In this document: piece after piece, positions 13,968 through 24,156 of the stretch
Layout of the letters: each line of letters begins with the position of its first letter
Position numbering within the stretch: position 1 is the stretch's first letter
Assembly (NCBI GenBank): GCA_017557345.1
Contig: JAFYZR010000095.1
Span: 1 to 32,035 of the forward strand
DNA length: 32,035 bases
Source of the DNA: Paludibacteraceae bacterium
Lineage (GTDB): Bacteria; Bacteroidota; Bacteroidia; Bacteroidales; Paludibacteraceae
Reading direction: 5' to 3'
Notes under the pieces: generated by a model
What the model saw: the letters and a program-made list of their open reading frames with translations, nothing else
Told to the model about the DNA's origin: nothing
Databases searched by the model: none
Program-made: the position numbers and the translations under genes

Positions 13968-14807
13968 TTACCATTCGAATTCATCGTTTCCAAGATTAGT
14001 AATTACAAGTTCTGGGCCCCTAGCGCGGTCATGAGCACTATGAAATAAATCATACTCATGGATGTGATACTCGGCATATATTTCCCGAATTAAATCGCAG
14101 TCGTCGTAGGTTATTATCCACGGTATGGTTTCCAACTGCTGCCTAACGGTGTTTCTAAAGGCGCGATGATCTTGTTCGGAAAAATATTCACTGTATAACG
14201 ACTTCCCCTTAATCACATATGGTGGGTCAATGTTGTAAAAACAGCGAGCATTCTCATCAGCCAGTTCTCTAGTAATTAATTCATTGGCGTCAAGATTGAA
14301 TAACCGTATTCTGTTACGAAGATTACCCACATCGCGGATTCTTTCGATTATGTTTTCCTTGTTAAAGCGGCATCCGATGCTGTATTCACTTTGTTGTTCC
14401 CTGCCTCCAATTGGCCCAGCAAAAAGAACTCCAGAATAATTGACCCGGTTCAAGTATAATGTTGCAAAACCATCTTGGAGTATGGTCGACGCCGGATCTG
14501 AATATCTAGTCTTTTGAATAGTTCGTTCTGCAAGGCTGATCGGGGTGTTACGGACAAGTGCAATCAAGTCATCTGTCTGGAATAATGCAGCCATCCAAAA
14601 GTGAAATACATGTTGGTCGCTATCATTCATTATGGCGTTATCAACTATGTTGTTTGTCAAAAGGTATAATCCCACTCCAAACCCGCCAGCAAACGGCTCC
14701 ACATAAATTCGATTTCGCCAATTGTTTTTTTCGACCAGCCTTTGCACTCGCTTCGATAACTGTGACTTACCGCCAGGATATCGGAGTGGTGATAAAGTTT
14801 TTCCCAT
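13968..14807 (-). CDS. D12-class (Dam family) adenine-N6 DNA methyltransferase
   Basis: A 279-residue protein with the alpha-class motif order: LRYPGGKSQL (residues 8-17), AdoMet motif I VEPFAGGFGVG (36-46), and catalytic motif IV NIDPPYV (192-198). The length is near that of Dam. Residues 95-190 should hold the target-recognition domain; the site cannot be read from sequence. It starts five bases after the stop of the giant helicase and is therefore cotranscribed with it. The likely role is to modify host DNA so that the adjacent helicase complex ignores it, as the methyltransferases of DISARM and type II Druantia are thought to do. Those systems use other methylase classes in many cases. 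Confidence 0.9.
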   Translation of the reverse strand: MGKTLSPLRYPGGKSQLSKRVQRLVEKNNWRNRIYVEPFAGGFGVGLYLLTNNIVDNAIMNDSDQHVFHFWMAALFQTDDLIALVRNTPISLAERTIQKTRYSDPASTILQDGFATLYLNRVNYSGVLFAGPIGGREQQSEYSIGCRFNKENIIERIRDVGNLRNRIRLFNLDANELITRELADENARCFYNIDPPYVIKGKSLYSEYFSEQDHRAFRNTVRQQLETIPWIITYDDCDLIREIYAEYHIHEYDLFHSAHDRARGPELVITNLGNDEFEW

Positions 14808-14812
14808 TCCGA

Positions 14813-17800
14813 TTACCCCTTCGCTATCAACATACGGTATTCCATAAATGTGTTTGGCAGCCAGTCTGACAAATCGTATGGATTAACGTACATGGTCCTA
14901 TTTGTATTCTGCGGCTTTCGATACAATGCTGGAAGCACCTCAAACTGAACCGGGATTTCACTTTCCTGAATATTCATTTCATCACAGATTAGACGCTTGA
15001 GCGGAATCAAGAAATGCTGCTGCGTATTTTTTTCATAGTCTTCAGGAAGAAATCCGCTTTCAGCATAATCTAATAGCTGTAAACCCAAGTGCCGATCGAA
15101 GAAATCGTGACTTCTCTGATTATAGTAATTGTCAAGACAGTTCTTACATGTACGAGCACAATCACAGGAGGATAGAATGGTTCTAGCCCGTTTCAACACG
15201 TTTTCCAAGCAACTACCAATCAGGGAAGAGTAGCCTGCCCCGCTAGTTAGATTGTCATAGAAAAACAGTTCTATATGAAGCAAATCGTTACTATCAATTC
15301 GAGACATCCAACCACCATTTACTTCATTGAAATCGATATCAAGTTCCTGAGAAATGGCTTTTTTGATTGCTTCAAGAAGTGTTGTAGCTGCTGTCCGCAA
15401 AATGAGCCGTTCCTGAGCTGTCCTTCGACCGACCAATCTATTGCTGTCATAGGTTATATCCAGCAAAAACATGTCCGTCAAGAATTCATAACCCAAGAAC
15501 ACTTCTCTTTCAACGAATTCATGTCTGCACACAGGTGCGTTGTTATGGAAAGGCTGAGATACTTTGATTTTTTGCTGACCTTTCGGATCGGCTACTTCAG
15601 CACCACCGCAACAACGGCAAATGTTAAACCCATGCTTTGATTTTCCCATGTTTACTGTAAGGACATGCCGGTTTTCCAACTTCGCAAATCGGAGCTGCCC
15701 CTTATAATGGCTCATTTGCTGTTCTTCCGGTACATGAGAATAATATGGTGCTTCTGCATAGGTTTTATCTTCGTCGTCATCTTCAAGCTCTACGGCGTCA
15801 CCTCGTTCAGGTGCAAATCCCCAAGGTCTTATCATCTTTCTTGTTTCTACAGGTGCATGACAGTATGGGCAGGAATCAATATTATCCTCTTTATGCCCAA
15901 ACCAGTTACACTCTGTGCATACAAGAATATCCTTATAGTACTCGCTATTATCAAAATAGTATTCTGCTTGATTTGAATCATACCCAAAAGGCCTCGGATT
16001 TGCATAAATACCACCACTTTTATATGTTGCTTTGTCAATGGTTACAAATCGACCAGGGGCATATTCACTTATCGCAACAGCAATATCCCTCTCTGGAGCA
16101 TATTTAATCTGGTACGGATTTCTACCTCCATAGGGCGAGGGTTCTTCCACAAAAAACCGAACTACATTTTTGGGGAAAGAGTACGACGGAATAAAACCCT
16201 CCGCATAGAATACATCAAAAGCTGGCGTTTGTTTGTCACCATGTAAATACTCATTTCTGTTCTGCTCACTCAGAACCTTTTCACATATTTCATTGAATGT
16301 CGTGGCTGTATTCTCTGTAGGATATGGGAGGGCATTAAGATGCTCTAAGAATGCAGTTCCATACTTCTCACAAAACTCTATTATCCCGATTTCTGAGATG
16401 CTGTCATATTGAAGCATTTGATCGCTAAACATGAAAGAATTCAATGCTTTCATATTAATATGACGTTGCTGAATCTTTGGATTATCCCGATCAATCCAAG
16501 GGCGTCGAGGTTCGCCAGAAATCATTTCATCAGGATTTTTAAAGTAATGACTATCGTGCACCCCGCCATACGCATAAGTCACAATTGTTGAAATACCGGC
16601 ATTCTTTCTTCCTGCGCGGCCTGCGCGCTGTTGATAGTTTTCGCGCATAGGAGGAATATTGCGCAAACCAACTGCTGTCAATGAGCCAATATCAATACCA
16701 ACCTCCATAGTTGTAGTACAGCTCAGTACATCAATTGACCGCTCACCATTCTCTCCGGCATCAATGTCCTGGAACCGAATTTCATAATCCTCTGTGCGGC
16801 TGATTAAATCGCTGTTGTTATCCTTATGGGACAGCTGGGCCGTATGCTCTTCTGTATCAATGCGATGGATAACATCTTCTTGATCCAGAGCTGCCAAAAC
16901 AGGCTGACGCCAAAAGTCAAACCGTGAAAGATCTGAATATGCGATTTGATGGACATCAACCTTTTTAAAGCATGCTCCGCAAAGGTCTCCCAGCATAAAG
17001 GGGGAGATCTTTCCACATTTCCCGCAGCGATACCAGGTAAAATCTTCACCTGTTGTTTCAATTTTGACAGCTGCAAGTTTTATATAATACTTTCCAGATG
17101 AAGATGCTGCAAAAAACTCAGTCTTGATTGCCTCAAGGAGCTTATCTACCTGAGTATCATCCAAGCCTAATAGTGCCTGTGTTCCTGCAATCCAATCCGG
17201 ATCTAAAGCTTTTCTGAAATCTGACGCGAGTCCAAACCGGTCCGTGTCTGTTTTGCTTCTACCGGGAAGTCGTTTTCTGATGTCATCAGGAATCCGCTCT
17301 CCTAATGCTGCATGATCGTCCATAACGTCCCAAAATAGCAGGGATAAGGCTTGGAATAAATAGTTTTCATCTACTGCTATATCATCGTCATATGACAGAT
17401 CATCCAGCATTCTCTCAAAGAATGTATCCAAAGGCGCAAGGAAGCCTAAGCCGATATCCTTGAACGAACGAGGGCTTTCTGTAAAAAAGGTCAACAGTTG
17501 CTCATAGTATTCTTCTGGAGGAGAAGAAAAATAGTCCCTACATAAATCCTTATAATTTACACGTCTTCCTTTCCTTTGCCGCCGCTTGAAAGTCTTCTTG
17601 TCCTCCTCAAATTTGTCGTGGCTCTTATGAGAAAAGAACGTTGTATTATTCTCGATACACGCCTCTAAGAACGCTGGATACAGTTCATCCATAGAAGCGC
17701 CTTGACTGTCCAGCTTTTTGCTCGCGAGTAATACAATCTGCCGGTAAGCATCGGCGTCAGAGGACTTCGACAAGTCAAGTGCCAGCTTCGCTGCGTTTTG

Positions 17801-20002
17801 TCGAGAATCAGAGAACAGTAGGACTTTCTTCCCTTGATTGACTAAACCAGACCTGGGTGGCTGTAATTCAAACTGCGCTTTCGTAAGATTGTAGAATGGA
17901 ATATTGCCCTTTGTAGCAAAATCAGTCGGTTTCTTTACCGGCATAATCTTTTTGCACTTGGGACAACTTCCAAACTCAAACACACCATTTTTCGATGGCT
18001 TTTCAGAGTAAAGAACTCTAAGCAAACATGGATCATCTTGCGGAGTAGTAAATAGCTTCCCGCTGAACGGGTCTAACGCGCCAATCTTATCATTTCGTTC
18101 TGGTATATAATCTTCCGGTGTGATATAAAGCAACATTTCAACTAAATCGTCAGAACCACCGCTGATCCCTTTAGTTGAAAAAACATGCCAGTATCCTGTT
18201 CCGGTCACTTTTTTTGCATAAACCTTGAAATACAGAGCACCACACTTTGTGTGGTTTTTAAGTTCATAAATCCTTGCTCCGCATTCACATTGCTCTTGTG
18301 GAACGGATATTACTTTTCCAAAACGAAGCTTTTCTCTATCAGAATACTTCACCCCGGCACATGTGCACTTCGGATTAGAACAAGCATATATACCCTGTAA
18401 TCCGCGAACAAACATATGAAGGCGGACGGGGAAGAGCAAGTTGCCGCCCTTCTCTGCGAGTGAAGTAATAACCAATAAAGAATCCAATGCGTCTGCGGCA
18501 TTAGGTTCACCCGGGAAAACACTTGCCTCAAGTTTGGAATATGCTGTTGCCCCTTTACGGCATTCCCGATTCAGGTCTACAAATGCCTGATAGCGTGGAA
18601 GGTTATCATACAACCACTCTTGTGCAGATGAGAGGGTTATGCTTTCTGAAAGGGAGACACCAAATACGCTGGCAGCAAAGTCTCGAATCCGTTTTGTGGC
18701 CTCATCCCCGTATACCTGTGTTGTTCCTATTGCCGCAAGCGCTGTAGCATTTGTTGGAATGAGCCCTTCATCCGGAAGTGGATCTTTTTCTCCCGTCAGG
18801 AACACACATAGATCACTGTTTTTTCCAGTAAGCCCATAATAAAAATCGTTACGGGCGTTTTCATCGTCAGGCATACTGGCTGTAGTAAGGATAAACTGGG
18901 TTTGATCTACCGTAATCTCAAGCCTATCTAATAGTCTGTCCAGCAACAATGCGATTTCTCCGCCAGCAGAGCCTCGATACATATGCGCTTCGTCCAGAAC
19001 TATAAGCAGTTTATTATCAGCAGTTTCGTGTAACCAGTTCTTAGTTTCTTCCCATATTTTAGCCTCCCGCTTCCTCATAAGCATATATTCAAGCATGGAG
19101 TAGTTTGTAACTAGTATATCCGGTGGGCAATTAACCATTTCGAACCGGGTGATGAATTCAGCATCATAGGGGAGCGGATTGTGATCGTTTGTTTCAAGAT
19201 GTTCAATAAACCTTTCCACGCCATCGCTACCATATCGGGCAGGAAATTTATTGATCTTCTTAAGACCTTCAATCCGTACTCTTTGTTTTTGCTTTGCGTC
19301 TTCATCACCATTTTCGTCAATCAAATAACGCGTCCTATATGCTTGCGCCAATCGTTTACTCTTCTCAGATTTAGCGTCACCAGCATACGCCGTTCTGCCT
19401 GTATACATCCCAAAATGGGGGATCCTGTCTGCATGAGTATCTTCAGTAAAAATCTGCATAAACTCTTCGCTTCCCATGATCCTTCTAAAACGTGCCAACT
19501 GGTCGGAAACCAGCGCATTCATGGGATAAACGATAAGCGTTCGAACAGCGTTGTGTTTGAATGATTCCGGGTGATTACGAGCTTCATCGATGCTCTTTGT
19601 CATGATTGGCCATAAGAAACACTCGGTTTTTCCTGAGCCGGTTCCGGTAGATACAAAGAGATCTTTTCCAGAAGCATATGCTTCAAGTGCATCGACCTGA
19701 TGCTTGAATGGAGACGAGAATATACCGACATTTGCTTCTACAAGGCGAAGCAAGGTGCGTTTTACACCCTCATCAACGTGAGTCAATGTGCTAATGCCCT
19801 GGGGGACCTTTTTATATGATGCTGCCGTTTCGATATACGGCTCCCGGGAAATATTCGTATTGATACTATCGCCTGTGCCAAGTAAATCATCGGCATAAAG
19901 CAGCAGAGTCTCGCTATTTGCCAAATAGTCAGACTTAATATAATCATAGAGGCGTCCTTTAATTGCAGCATAGTATTCGTGTACGCCCTTTGCGTTAGAC
20001 AT
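14813..20002 (-). CDS. Giant DEAH helicase with DUF1998 domain (DruE/DrmA-DrmB-like)
   Basis: A 1729-residue SF2 protein. Walker [11 protein letters not shown] is at residues 118-127 and DEAH at 337-340; motif [11 protein letters not shown] lies near 1128 after [11 protein letters not shown]. Several Cys clusters look like zinc ribbons ([36 protein letters not shown]). The C-terminal DUF1998 region carries GAGYSSLIG and [15 protein letters not shown] (about 1610-1625). Size and order resemble DruE of Druantia. DISARM splits helicase (DrmA) and DUF1998 (DrmB) into two genes, and MrfA is far shorter. ATG 20002 follows GGAGGGG and overlaps the upstream gene by 8 bp. The presumed role is NTP-driven translocation on invading DNA. 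The Druantia assignment is an inference without alignment. Confidence 0.85.
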   Translation of the reverse strand: MSNAKGVHEYYAAIKGRLYDYIKSDYLANSETLLLYADDLLGTGDSINTNISREPYIETAASYKKVPQGISTLTHVDEGVKRTLLRLVEANVGIFSSPFKHQVDALEAYASGKDLFVSTGTGSGKTECFLWPIMTKSIDEARNHPESFKHNAVRTLIVYPMNALVSDQLARFRRIMGSEEFMQIFTEDTHADRIPHFGMYTGRTAYAGDAKSEKSKRLAQAYRTRYLIDENGDEDAKQKQRVRIEGLKKINKFPARYGSDGVERFIEHLETNDHNPLPYDAEFITRFEMVNCPPDILVTNYSMLEYMLMRKREAKIWEETKNWLHETADNKLLIVLDEAHMYRGSAGGEIALLLDRLLDRLEITVDQTQFILTTASMPDDENARNDFYYGLTGKNSDLCVFLTGEKDPLPDEGLIPTNATALAAIGTTQVYGDEATKRIRDFAASVFGVSLSESITLSSAQEWLYDNLPRYQAFVDLNRECRKGATAYSKLEASVFPGEPNAADALDSLLVITSLAEKGGNLLFPVRLHMFVRGLQGIYACSNPKCTCAGVKYSDREKLRFGKVISVPQEQCECGARIYELKNHTKCGALYFKVYAKKVTGTGYWHVFSTKGISGGSDDLVEMLLYITPEDYIPERNDKIGALDPFSGKLFTTPQDDPCLLRVLYSEKPSKNGVFEFGSCPKCKKIMPVKKPTDFATKGNIPFYNLTKAQFELQPPRSGLVNQGKKVLLFSDSRQNAAKLALDLSKSSDADAYRQIVLLASKKLDSQGASMDELYPAFLEACIENNTTFFSHKSHDKFEEDKKTFKRRQRKGRRVNYKDLCRDYFSSPPEEYYEQLLTFFTESPRSFKDIGLGFLAPLDTFFERMLDDLSYDDDIAVDENYLFQALSLLFWDVMDDHAALGERIPDDIRKRLPGRSKTDTDRFGLASDFRKALDPDWIAGTQALLGLDDTQVDKLLEAIKTEFFAASSSGKYYIKLAAVKIETTGEDFTWYRCGKCGKISPFMLGDLCGACFKKVDVHQIAYSDLSRFDFWRQPVLAALDQEDVIHRIDTEEHTAQLSHKDNNSDLISRTEDYEIRFQDIDAGENGERSIDVLSCTTTMEVGIDIGSLTAVGLRNIPPMRENYQQRAGRAGRKNAGISTIVTYAYGGVHDSHYFKNPDEMISGEPRRPWIDRDNPKIQQRHINMKALNSFMFSDQMLQYDSISEIGIIEFCEKYGTAFLEHLNALPYPTENTATTFNEICEKVLSEQNRNEYLHGDKQTPAFDVFYAEGFIPSYSFPKNVVRFFVEEPSPYGGRNPYQIKYAPERDIAVAISEYAPGRFVTIDKATYKSGGIYANPRPFGYDSNQAEYYFDNSEYYKDILVCTECNWFGHKEDNIDSCPYCHAPVETRKMIRPWGFAPERGDAVELEDDDEDKTYAEAPYYSHVPEEQQMSHYKGQLRFAKLENRHVLTVNMGKSKHGFNICRCCGGAEVADPKGQQKIKVSQPFHNNAPVCRHEFVEREVFLGYEFLTDMFLLDITYDSNRLVGRRTAQERLILRTAATTLLEAIKKAISQELDIDFNEVNGGWMSRIDSNDLLHIELFFYDNLTSGAGYSSLIGSCLENVLKRARTILSSCDCARTCKNCLDNYYNQRSHDFFDRHLGLQLLDYAESGFLPEDYEKNTQQHFLIPLKRLICDEMNIQESEIPVQFEVLPALYRKPQNTNRTMYVNPYDLSDWLPNTFMEYRMLIAKG

Positions 20003-21005
20003 AGTTGCCCCTCCATAACGTTCTAATGCCGATATTCTGCAACATCATTTCTATTGTCGGAAGAATTCCCGCTGTAGTAACAAAAGTTATACGATTAAAG
20101 GCGTCTCCCTTTGGCCACGAAGACAGTAAAAGAAAATAATACTCCCTTGTGGGCAATTGAGCAGATAACTTGATTTCATAGTAGGTGTCATCAATTTTGT
20201 TGAACCAAGCTACTGCTGGCTCTCCGTAATGCTCTTTCAATGCAAATAATAGTCTTCTTGTCTCATACGAAGCTAAGCAATCTTTATCAGCAATGTTGGC
20301 TATGTCGGCAAAAAGCAATCTGCTGTCATCTTCGCATATAATACGGTACATAGTGTTAAATGCTCTGTTTCTTGCTACAGTTCGCCTTGTCCGAATCTCC
20401 GTCCCCCACGAAGATGATGGCGGTTTTTTCAAAGTGGGATTAAAGAACTCCAGTGTACTTTGATCAATATCGCGGTATTCAAAATCGAGAGGATTGTACA
20501 ATCCAGAGATGTATTCGTCAGAAGTCAGCGTATCTCTAAGGAAAACGTCAAATAGTGAAGCCTCATTTTGGGGAGTAGTTGTATAGAGACCTAATCCAAG
20601 GGAAAAAGCAATCTTTCCTGGTATTCCAAAATATAAATGTCCACAACCTACTGAAACCGTTCGTCCATATGTAGCAATTGCTTCAAATCCTCGGTCATCT
20701 GTCGTTAAGTATCCAGTTTCTTCATACGCCTTCCTACATTGGATTATGAAGCTGTTGGAATCACGGGTGAATCTTTTGCTCTCAAGATTCAAATGCTTCT
20801 CAAATTCCGCTTGTATCCGTTGAATCCATTCCGTTTGAGCCTTTTTACTGATACCTATTCTGCCACCTTCAACACTCCGTGCAGAATAGAGCAATGATAA
20901 CGCAAGCGCAGAGTAGCATAAACGATAACAATAATCAGAATCCGATTCTCCTTTGTATCGAACAATGGAGAGTTCGTTCCCAATTGTTCTAAGCAAATCA
21001 AACAT
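19995..21005 (-). CDS. Unrecognised 336-residue protein of the DUF1998-helicase operon
   Basis: I do not recognise this family. It starts [19 protein letters not shown] and ends RTLWRGNYV. It is soluble, mixed alpha/beta, with no membrane segment, P-loop or evident nuclease triad. Notable stretches are [20 protein letters not shown] in the middle and [20 protein letters not shown] near the end. ATG 21005 is preferred over 21062 because it overlaps the upstream stop (8-bp overlap) and has GGAGTGG upstream; the longer form would add 19 residues read from inside the neighbour. Its end overlaps the giant helicase start by 8 bp, so it is tightly coupled to the genes on both sides and probably forms a complex with them. 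It could correspond to a Druantia accessory protein. Confidence 0.8.
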   Translation of the reverse strand: MFDLLRTIGNELSIVRYKGESDSDYCYRLCYSALALSLLYSARSVEGGRIGISKKAQTEWIQRIQAEFEKHLNLESKRFTRDSNSFIIQCRKAYEETGYLTTDDRGFEAIATYGRTVSVGCGHLYFGIPGKIAFSLGLGLYTTTPQNEASLFDVFLRDTLTSDEYISGLYNPLDFEYRDIDQSTLEFFNPTLKKPPSSSWGTEIRTRRTVARNRAFNTMYRIICEDDSRLLFADIANIADKDCLASYETRRLLFALKEHYGEPAVAWFNKIDDTYYEIKLSAQLPTREYYFLLLSSWPKGDAFNRITFVTTAGILPTIEMMLQNIGIRTLWRGNYV

Positions 21006-22662
21006 CACCGTACCACTCCATAAGCAGTCCCTTATGTGCACACTTTCCAGAAAAACCCGCATATTTGTTCAACCTGGCTGAAGCATTATATGGGGAAATC
21101 CCATAAGCTTCTATCGAATAGGGAATAATCGAAAACGCGAGGAATTCATTAAGCATTTCTTCTGAGGTCATTTGTTCCGAGAGTGTAGCCGATACAACTG
21201 TCGGGAATCCAAGTTCGGACATGATTTCTTTACAAAGGCGTTGAACTCTGCTGTTAGGTTCCTTGTATAGAGGAAGGCATAATTCTTCCTTTATTGAAGA
21301 AGGATCTTCATCCAACCCTTTCAGGGTTAATAATTCAGGTATATTATTTGCATTAATGTACGTGCAACTGACTAGCACTTCTTCCGGAAGGAGAAGCGCT
21401 ATTGTTTTGTCGAATTCTGCTGTAATAATTATGATTTTTCTCTTTGCACTTCTCAGAATTGGCAGCAGCTCCATTTCGTTGTAATTGCCAATAAAGGCAT
21501 CAAAAAGCACTATGCGGTCATCAGAATCCAGGATAGCTTGAATATCTCCTGTTGTGATCTCCTTTCTATAAGGGACGATGGTCGGATTCTGGCTTCCACA
21601 TAAGGTGTTTGAAATACACCTGGCTAAAGTGTGGCCGAGTGCTTGATTACAAATGATAGGCTTGTTGTTAAAAACTGTATTATCTAGAAAGCCAAGGAGC
21701 AACGAAAAAAACGGCATGGTCGGGTCTATTCCAATACTTGAGAAATTGTAAGAAAGATACTCTCTGAATTCATCCCTGTCGACCGGGCACAGGACATCCG
21801 CTGTGTCACCATAGACTAATGCCATCGTCGCTTGTTTTTGCTGTTCTATTTGATCAAGTAGACTTTTACAATAATCCAAAGTGGCCAGAATGGCAGCATT
21901 CTCTTTCTCAAGTTCTTGTTTTCGTGCTTCGCTCTCTGCTTGTTGTTCCTGCATCTTTTTGACGCGAATATCCTCAGCTTGAAGGTCTTGTCGTAATTTG
22001 TCTATCTTCGAGGCAGCCTCAAAAAGCTGTTTTTGCAAATTATCTATCTGTTTATTTTCCTCCCGCAAGGAAGAGGCGGTCTTTCTTTCTTTTTCCAGTT
22101 CTTTAGATATGACTTTAATTGTGCCATCTTGTCTCTTAATTTTCTTTTCCTTTTCTTTCAGTTCGGCCTTATGCATCCGCTTTAGGTCCTCAACTTGCTT
22201 CGTTGTTGCAGCAGAATTGTGAAGTTCCTTGATTTGTTCCCTTTCTGCAGATAGAGCAGCCACTCCAGCACAAATAGCAGATATACGCTCTTCGCTGAAA
22301 CCTTCATCAGAGAATCGGAAAAAAGGCCTGACAAATGAGGGGCCTCCTAATTTGGAAAAGGCTATAATATATGCGTAATCAATTTCTCTTCCGTCTTCAA
22401 GTTGTTCTTTAACTAATGCAGGAATCTTTGGAACCCACGAGGATAACAACACTTCTACCATCTTTGCTGTTAAGTTGGAGTGCAGATTATTTGCAATGAG
22501 ATTCCTTCCTACTTCCTCGCCTACACTTTGAGGCCTACGCCCCGACATTAACGCAGAAAAATCCTTTGGGTACTTTTTAAATCCAGTGATCAGCTCTTTG
22601 TACGGAAAACAAAGGCAGATGGATCTGATTTCTTCATCTGTTAATGCAGTATAGTATTTCAT
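20998..22662 (-). CDS. Coiled-coil protein with a degenerate P-loop-ATPase-like C-terminal domain
   Basis: A 554-residue protein in three parts. Residues 1-130 form an N-terminal helical domain. Residues about 135-280 form a long, highly charged coiled coil (for example LKEKEKKIKRQDG and EEQQ/EKEN heptads). Residues 285-554 form a globular domain. In the last, KPIICNQALGHTLARCI (334-350) sits where a Walker A would be but lacks GxxGxGK; RIVLFDAFIGNYNEMELL (383-400) looks like a Walker B strand; and KIIIITAEFDKT (409-420) resembles a sensor strand. This suggests an AAA+ fold that has lost NTP hydrolysis. The start overlaps the CoiA-like gene stop (ATGA) and the end overlaps the next gene by 8 bp. 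The likely role is structural, bridging or regulating the helicase. Confidence 0.8.
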   Translation of the reverse strand: MKYYTALTDEEIRSICLCFPYKELITGFKKYPKDFSALMSGRRPQSVGEEVGRNLIANNLHSNLTAKMVEVLLSSWVPKIPALVKEQLEDGREIDYAYIIAFSKLGGPSFVRPFFRFSDEGFSEERISAICAGVAALSAEREQIKELHNSAATTKQVEDLKRMHKAELKEKEKKIKRQDGTIKVISKELEKERKTASSLREENKQIDNLQKQLFEAASKIDKLRQDLQAEDIRVKKMQEQQAESEARKQELEKENAAILATLDYCKSLLDQIEQQKQATMALVYGDTADVLCPVDRDEFREYLSYNFSSIGIDPTMPFFSLLLGFLDNTVFNNKPIICNQALGHTLARCISNTLCGSQNPTIVPYRKEITTGDIQAILDSDDRIVLFDAFIGNYNEMELLPILRSAKRKIIIITAEFDKTIALLLPEEVLVSCTYINANNIPELLTLKGLDEDPSSIKEELCLPLYKEPNSRVQRLCKEIMSELGFPTVVSATLSEQMTSEEMLNEFLAFSIIPYSIEAYGISPYNASARLNKYAGFSGKCAHKGLLMEWYGDV

Positions 22663-24113
22663 ATCTGCCCTGCCATTATATACTCTAGGGCTTTAACGTT
22701 ACTACTGCCTCTATTCCTACAGTCTTCAATATAGGTTTCTGCAACCTTGCTCAAATGGATACCGGCGATTAATTCATCATGAAAAGGCTCAATTACATTG
22801 TAGTATTTGCAAATATCTATAAGTCTCTTTTCAGCCGTAACTACGGTAGATTCTGGAAGCAGATATACAGCAGTCTGGTAATTTCCTTTGTACTGTATAA
22901 TTCTTGTCCCCTTTAATAGATGATAACGACCAGGAGACAACAAACGGAAGCCATCTCTTCCACAACTATAAAACGTTGATCCTTCCTTTACTTCGACGAT
23001 GTTTGTGGACTCGATTCTGCGGTCATATTTCCGGGTTGGGAGATCAAGGTTTCCAACGGATACCTGCAATGAGGTGTTGGCTTGACTAATGTGAAGCGAC
23101 TTCGAACAGTCTATGGCATATAGTTCGCCATTCTTTGAGATTTGTCCTGAATCACACGATATATTACTACGTGGCCTGAGTTCAAATGTTGATGTGAGAT
23201 AAACAATTCCAGGCCTACATTTCGATTCGCCATCAACCATGTACGAAGGAGGCCATACTAATGTGACACGCTCTGCTTTTTTTAGGTTGTAACCAAAGTG
23301 CCGCATTGTCGCTTGAAGATCAGCTGATAATGATAATATAACAATACTAGCACCATAGACTGTCCCTCCAAGAGCTGGAATATCAACAATTGACCCGATT
23401 GATACATGCGGTGAATAGCGGCTCAGTTTTTCAATATGACTTTTCTTAAAAGCAATCAAATAGTAGTTTGTGTCTGTGTAAATAATCCCATCTGTATGCC
23501 TCTTTGCAATGGTTTGATCACGGTCATTTGTTTGGAGTTTGAAAAATGTTGGGAATTCAATCTCCTTTAGTATGTCATAATTTGAAGTGATAGTTTTTCC
23601 GTTATGCGACCTACTACGAATTGAGATACAACATGAGTTTGAGTTTAACATCAGCGGGAACTTTACTGGATTATCAGGGGCAAAATTCGACTTGTTTATC
23701 AAAACAGGCTTCATAAAGTGATATGAACCCGCTCGGATTTCTAATACATAATCTCCTTCTTGGTACTCAGCTATCTTGTCTTCAGAAAAGGAAATAGAAA
23801 AAGAGAACAATTGCTGTCTAATATCAAAAAAGATTTCTGCATGTGAGTGAGCCCTTTTCTGTGCCTCGGCAACTACGCGTTCTATACCCGTTCCAGTCTG
23901 GAGTAACCCACCAAGATATAACTCGCAGTCCCTGTCTCGATTTCCACGCAAATGGCGGAAATGTGGAGCCACCAGTTTGCTCTGGGCCGCTGCTATATGG
24001 ACTTCTTCACCACAACATAAGCACTCATATCTGAATGGCTCATCAATATTGTTTTTCGCTACTTCATCTGCCGAAACTGTATCTCTAGTTATAGTATCGA
24101 ACGCAAGACGCAT
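22659..24113 (-). CDS. CoiA-like zinc-site protein of the defence operon
   Basis: A 484-residue protein. Residues 28-64 carry a metal-site pattern as in the N-terminus of competence CoiA: YECLCCGEEVHI (C31, C34), then APHFRHLRGNRDRDCELY (H51, H54, C63). CoiA proteins add a nuclease-like domain; here about 400 residues of unrecognised, strand-rich sequence follow instead, with pieces such as RTDG/GIIYTDTNYYLIAFKK. I chose ATG 24113, with GGGGGAG five bases upstream, rather than the TTG at 24164 that would overlap the helicase end. It is the first gene of the overlapping set and may be a DNA-binding sensor or nuclease. No clear catalytic D/E-x-K triad can be named from reading alone. Confidence 0.75.
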   Translation of the reverse strand: MRLAFDTITRDTVSADEVAKNNIDEPFRYECLCCGEEVHIAAAQSKLVAPHFRHLRGNRDRDCELYLGGLLQTGTGIERVVAEAQKRAHSHAEIFFDIRQQLFSFSISFSEDKIAEYQEGDYVLEIRAGSYHFMKPVLINKSNFAPDNPVKFPLMLNSNSCCISIRSRSHNGKTITSNYDILKEIEFPTFFKLQTNDRDQTIAKRHTDGIIYTDTNYYLIAFKKSHIEKLSRYSPHVSIGSIVDIPALGGTVYGASIVILSLSADLQATMRHFGYNLKKAERVTLVWPPSYMVDGESKCRPGIVYLTSTFELRPRSNISCDSGQISKNGELYAIDCSKSLHISQANTSLQVSVGNLDLPTRKYDRRIESTNIVEVKEGSTFYSCGRDGFRLLSPGRYHLLKGTRIIQYKGNYQTAVYLLPESTVVTAEKRLIDICKYYNVIEPFHDELIAGIHLSKVAETYIEDCRNRGSSNVKALEYIMAGQI

Positions 24114-24156
24114 TTTTTCTCCCCCATCAACCCTTGACTGCTTGAAAACGAATTGC

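Noticed and set aside
14813-20002. Calling the locus a standard DISARM system
   Set aside because: DISARM has separate DrmA, DrmB and a small PLD protein DrmC. Here helicase and DUF1998 are one protein and the PLD domain sits on a different, DUF3427-type helicase.
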